Shown here piece after piece: positions 62,472-64,000 of a stretch of DNA of 64,000 nt. The position numbers were made by a program, and so were the translations under genes. The stretch lies in contig JAKSXM010000231.1 of assembly GCA_022575985.1 (NCBI GenBank), forward strand, positions 27,876,501 through 27,940,500. Direction: 5' to 3'. Numbering within the stretch: position 1 is the stretch's first letter; each line of letters starts with the position of its first letter. The stretch comes from Anagrus nilaparvatae. Taxonomy: Eukaryota > Arthropoda > Insecta > Hymenoptera > Mymaridae. Below the pieces are notes generated by a model. The model ran no database searches, had not been told where the DNA came from, and saw nothing but the letters and a program-made list of their open reading frames with translations.

Positions 62472-64000
62472 TCATTTTCTTTTAGCATGAAGCATTTCCA
62501 TAAGAAGGGTTTGTGTTGGCGCACCACCGTTACAATGTTTTTGATATAGGTGATCTTCTCCTCTACTTGCTACAACGTGAATTTCTGGCAATACAGCTAA
62601 AAGTTTGTTGAATTTGTCCTAAAAAAAAAGTACTTATTAATATGAAAATCTAATGAAAGTTGTTATTTAATTTTGTATTTACGTGAATTCATGTAAGCTT
62701 AAAATAAGCTTAAAAAACTCCAAAAGAAGTAAGAAGTTAATTCCTTTTTTACATGGGTATTTGGTAGGGGTGTGTGGTTACCCGAAATTCGAATTGGATA
62801 CCTGAAATTGCGGGTTTTTTCAGATAGATAGGGATGGATCAAATCGGTTAAAGCTCAAGATTATCTGAAAAAAGGATTGCAAACGAATCGAATTTAACTC
62901 TAGATTTTCGAACCGGGTACAATATTTTAGGTAACCGCACATCTCTAGTATTCAATTTCAAAATAAACTGCTCAAAAAAGTTTAATCTAGGTAAGTACTG
63001 TCTTTTATGTGAATTTGCGGCCTTATTATGCAATTTGGCATTGAGTTTTAGCATCATTTTTCGTAAGCTTTTAATTTTTTACTGATTCGTACCTTACCTA
63101 TCTATTTAGTAAAATTCAAGTAACATTTATATTTTAAAAGGATACAACAAAATTTCAAAAAAAAAAAAAAAATAAGCCATATCGCATGTAATTAACTCAG
63201 TACTAAAGGACAAGATGATCCAAACTGACTAAATTTTTACCCTTTGAAAATTTGTCATTATTTAATACACAAATCTGTACTGGGATAGAATTAGAGACAA
63301 TTGTTAAATCTTAGTACTAAAAATTGCGTTTCATTTTAAACATTTCCAGAATATTTTTTGTGGTTTTTACTTTTTAACTATAAATATTCAAATGCAATAT
63401 GATATATATTCTAAAAAAAATTAGGATTTTTCAGAATTAATTGAAAAAATGTTTGCTCTTGAGGATTTTTTATAATTTTACTGGTATTTAGTTGCAAAGA
63501 AATTCACTAAAAATAACTGGATTCCCATAAATAAAATTAAATTTTGTAAAAGCATGATATTTGTTTTATACCGAGTTTTATACTAAAATTTAATTGGGAT
63601 TTATTAGTTTTTTGGAAAACGTGGTAAAAACAGGCGAATTTTCAGAGACATTTTTAAAATCAGAGATCAACTATAAGTATAAATGTCAGGTTCATAAAAT
63701 TTTTGGAATATCTGAAAATTTAATTGACTTACTGGTATTCCAGGATAACAGTTAATTGCATAGTCCAAAAGTGCTTGTTGAACTTGCTCATGACCTTCCT
63801 GAACGTGTTTTTTATTTACAAGTCCTCGAACATCTAATAATAAGAAAATATTTTAATTGTTAAAATCTTATAAATTGTTTATATAAAACAGAATGAAGCT
63901 TAAAATTACCGTGATTAAGCAGCATCAAAAATTTCATGCAGATATAATCTGATAGATCAAATTTAAGATCCTGAAGTTTTGATGATAAATTATTAAAGAG
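62472..64000 (-). CDS. NR5-family (FTZ-F1/HR39-type) nuclear receptor, ligand-binding domain C-terminus, partial
   Basis: The last three exons on the minus strand are 64000-63910 (runs off the window), 63833-63733 and 62618-62472 with stop TGA at 62474-62472. They encode LKFDLSDYICMKFLMLLNH, DVRGLVNKKHVQEGHEQVQQ..LLDYAINCYPGIP and DKFNKLLAVLPEIHVVASRG, ending KHCNGGAPTQTLLMEMLHAKRK. These match helices about 7-12 of the NR5A ligand-binding domain, with the AF-2 helix LLMEML intact. FTZ-F1 controls moulting and metamorphosis timing; HR39 is its paralogue. I favour FTZ-F1, but the DNA-binding domain that would decide lies outside. The last intron (1114 bp) contains a MITE. Confidence 0.88.
62766..62947. 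mobile_element. MITE, GGTTACCCG-end family, copy 3, in a receptor intron
   Basis: AGGGGTGTGTGGTTACCCGA at 62766 pairs with GTAACCGCACATCTCT ending near 62946. The inner part repeats TACCCGAAA/TTTCGAACCGGGTA words. It lies in the last intron of the nuclear receptor gene. TA stands at both edges, suggesting a TA target duplication, though TA is common in this DNA. Confidence 0.75.

Noticed and set aside
1..64000. tRNA, rRNA or selenocysteine features
   Set aside because: No cloverleaf with A- and B-box sequence and no rRNA-like segment was recognised on either strand by reading; a covariance-model scan would be decisive.

Overview
The window comes from a very AT-rich, intron-bearing animal genome, almost certainly an arthropod and most likely an insect. 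Exons are interrupted by short, A/T-packed GT-AG introns. The eight recognisable protein genes are animal genes, and the nuclear-receptor C-terminus has the arthropod FTZ-F1 style. Order and species cannot be decided from the sequence alone. For seven genes I assembled every coding exon by hand, and all splice phases close without a break.

Layout, left to right. 1-13.6 kb has no gene. It is AT-rich filler with several fold-back transposable elements, including one long palindromic element inserted inside another with a visible TA target duplication. 13.7-17.4 kb (minus) is a PPM1D/Wip1-type PP2C phosphatase, 937 codons, with a long Ser/Asn-rich tail. 19.3-29.5 kb (minus) holds a decayed, tandemly duplicated array of small spliced modules repeating at about 4.28 kb; I do not recognise the family. 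32.9-38.7 kb (minus) is a complete Codanin-1 gene (13 exons, 1477 codons). It is divergently paired, across an 800-bp CCAAT/E-box/E2F-like promoter interval, with POLR3C (39.5-42.4 kb, plus, 8 exons, 495 codons). Convergent to POLR3C is a 372-codon gene with a THAP zinc finger and a P-element-type helix-turn-helix (42.6-44.7 kb, minus). Next to it is a 2.07-kb near-perfect inverted duplication whose arms carry a frameshifted THAP fragment. PRMT5 (47.3-50.0 kb, plus), mitochondrial glycine-cleavage H protein (50.5-51.3 kb, plus) and a BMP5-8/Gbb-type TGF-beta ligand (53.9-57.9 kb, plus) follow. The right end carries the last three exons of an NR5/FTZ-F1-type nuclear receptor (minus), running off the window.

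Most genes are unlinked housekeeping functions: checkpoint phosphatase, histone-chaperone regulator, Pol III subunit, arginine methyltransferase and glycine cleavage. The last two are developmental regulators. The items most worth attention are: the BMP ligand with Tyr in place of the inter-chain disulfide cysteine; the tandem spliced-module array, whose terminal acceptors are each immediately followed by a 5' splice-site consensus; the THAP/P-element gene beside an inverted duplication of a THAP fragment; and the nested fold-back elements.
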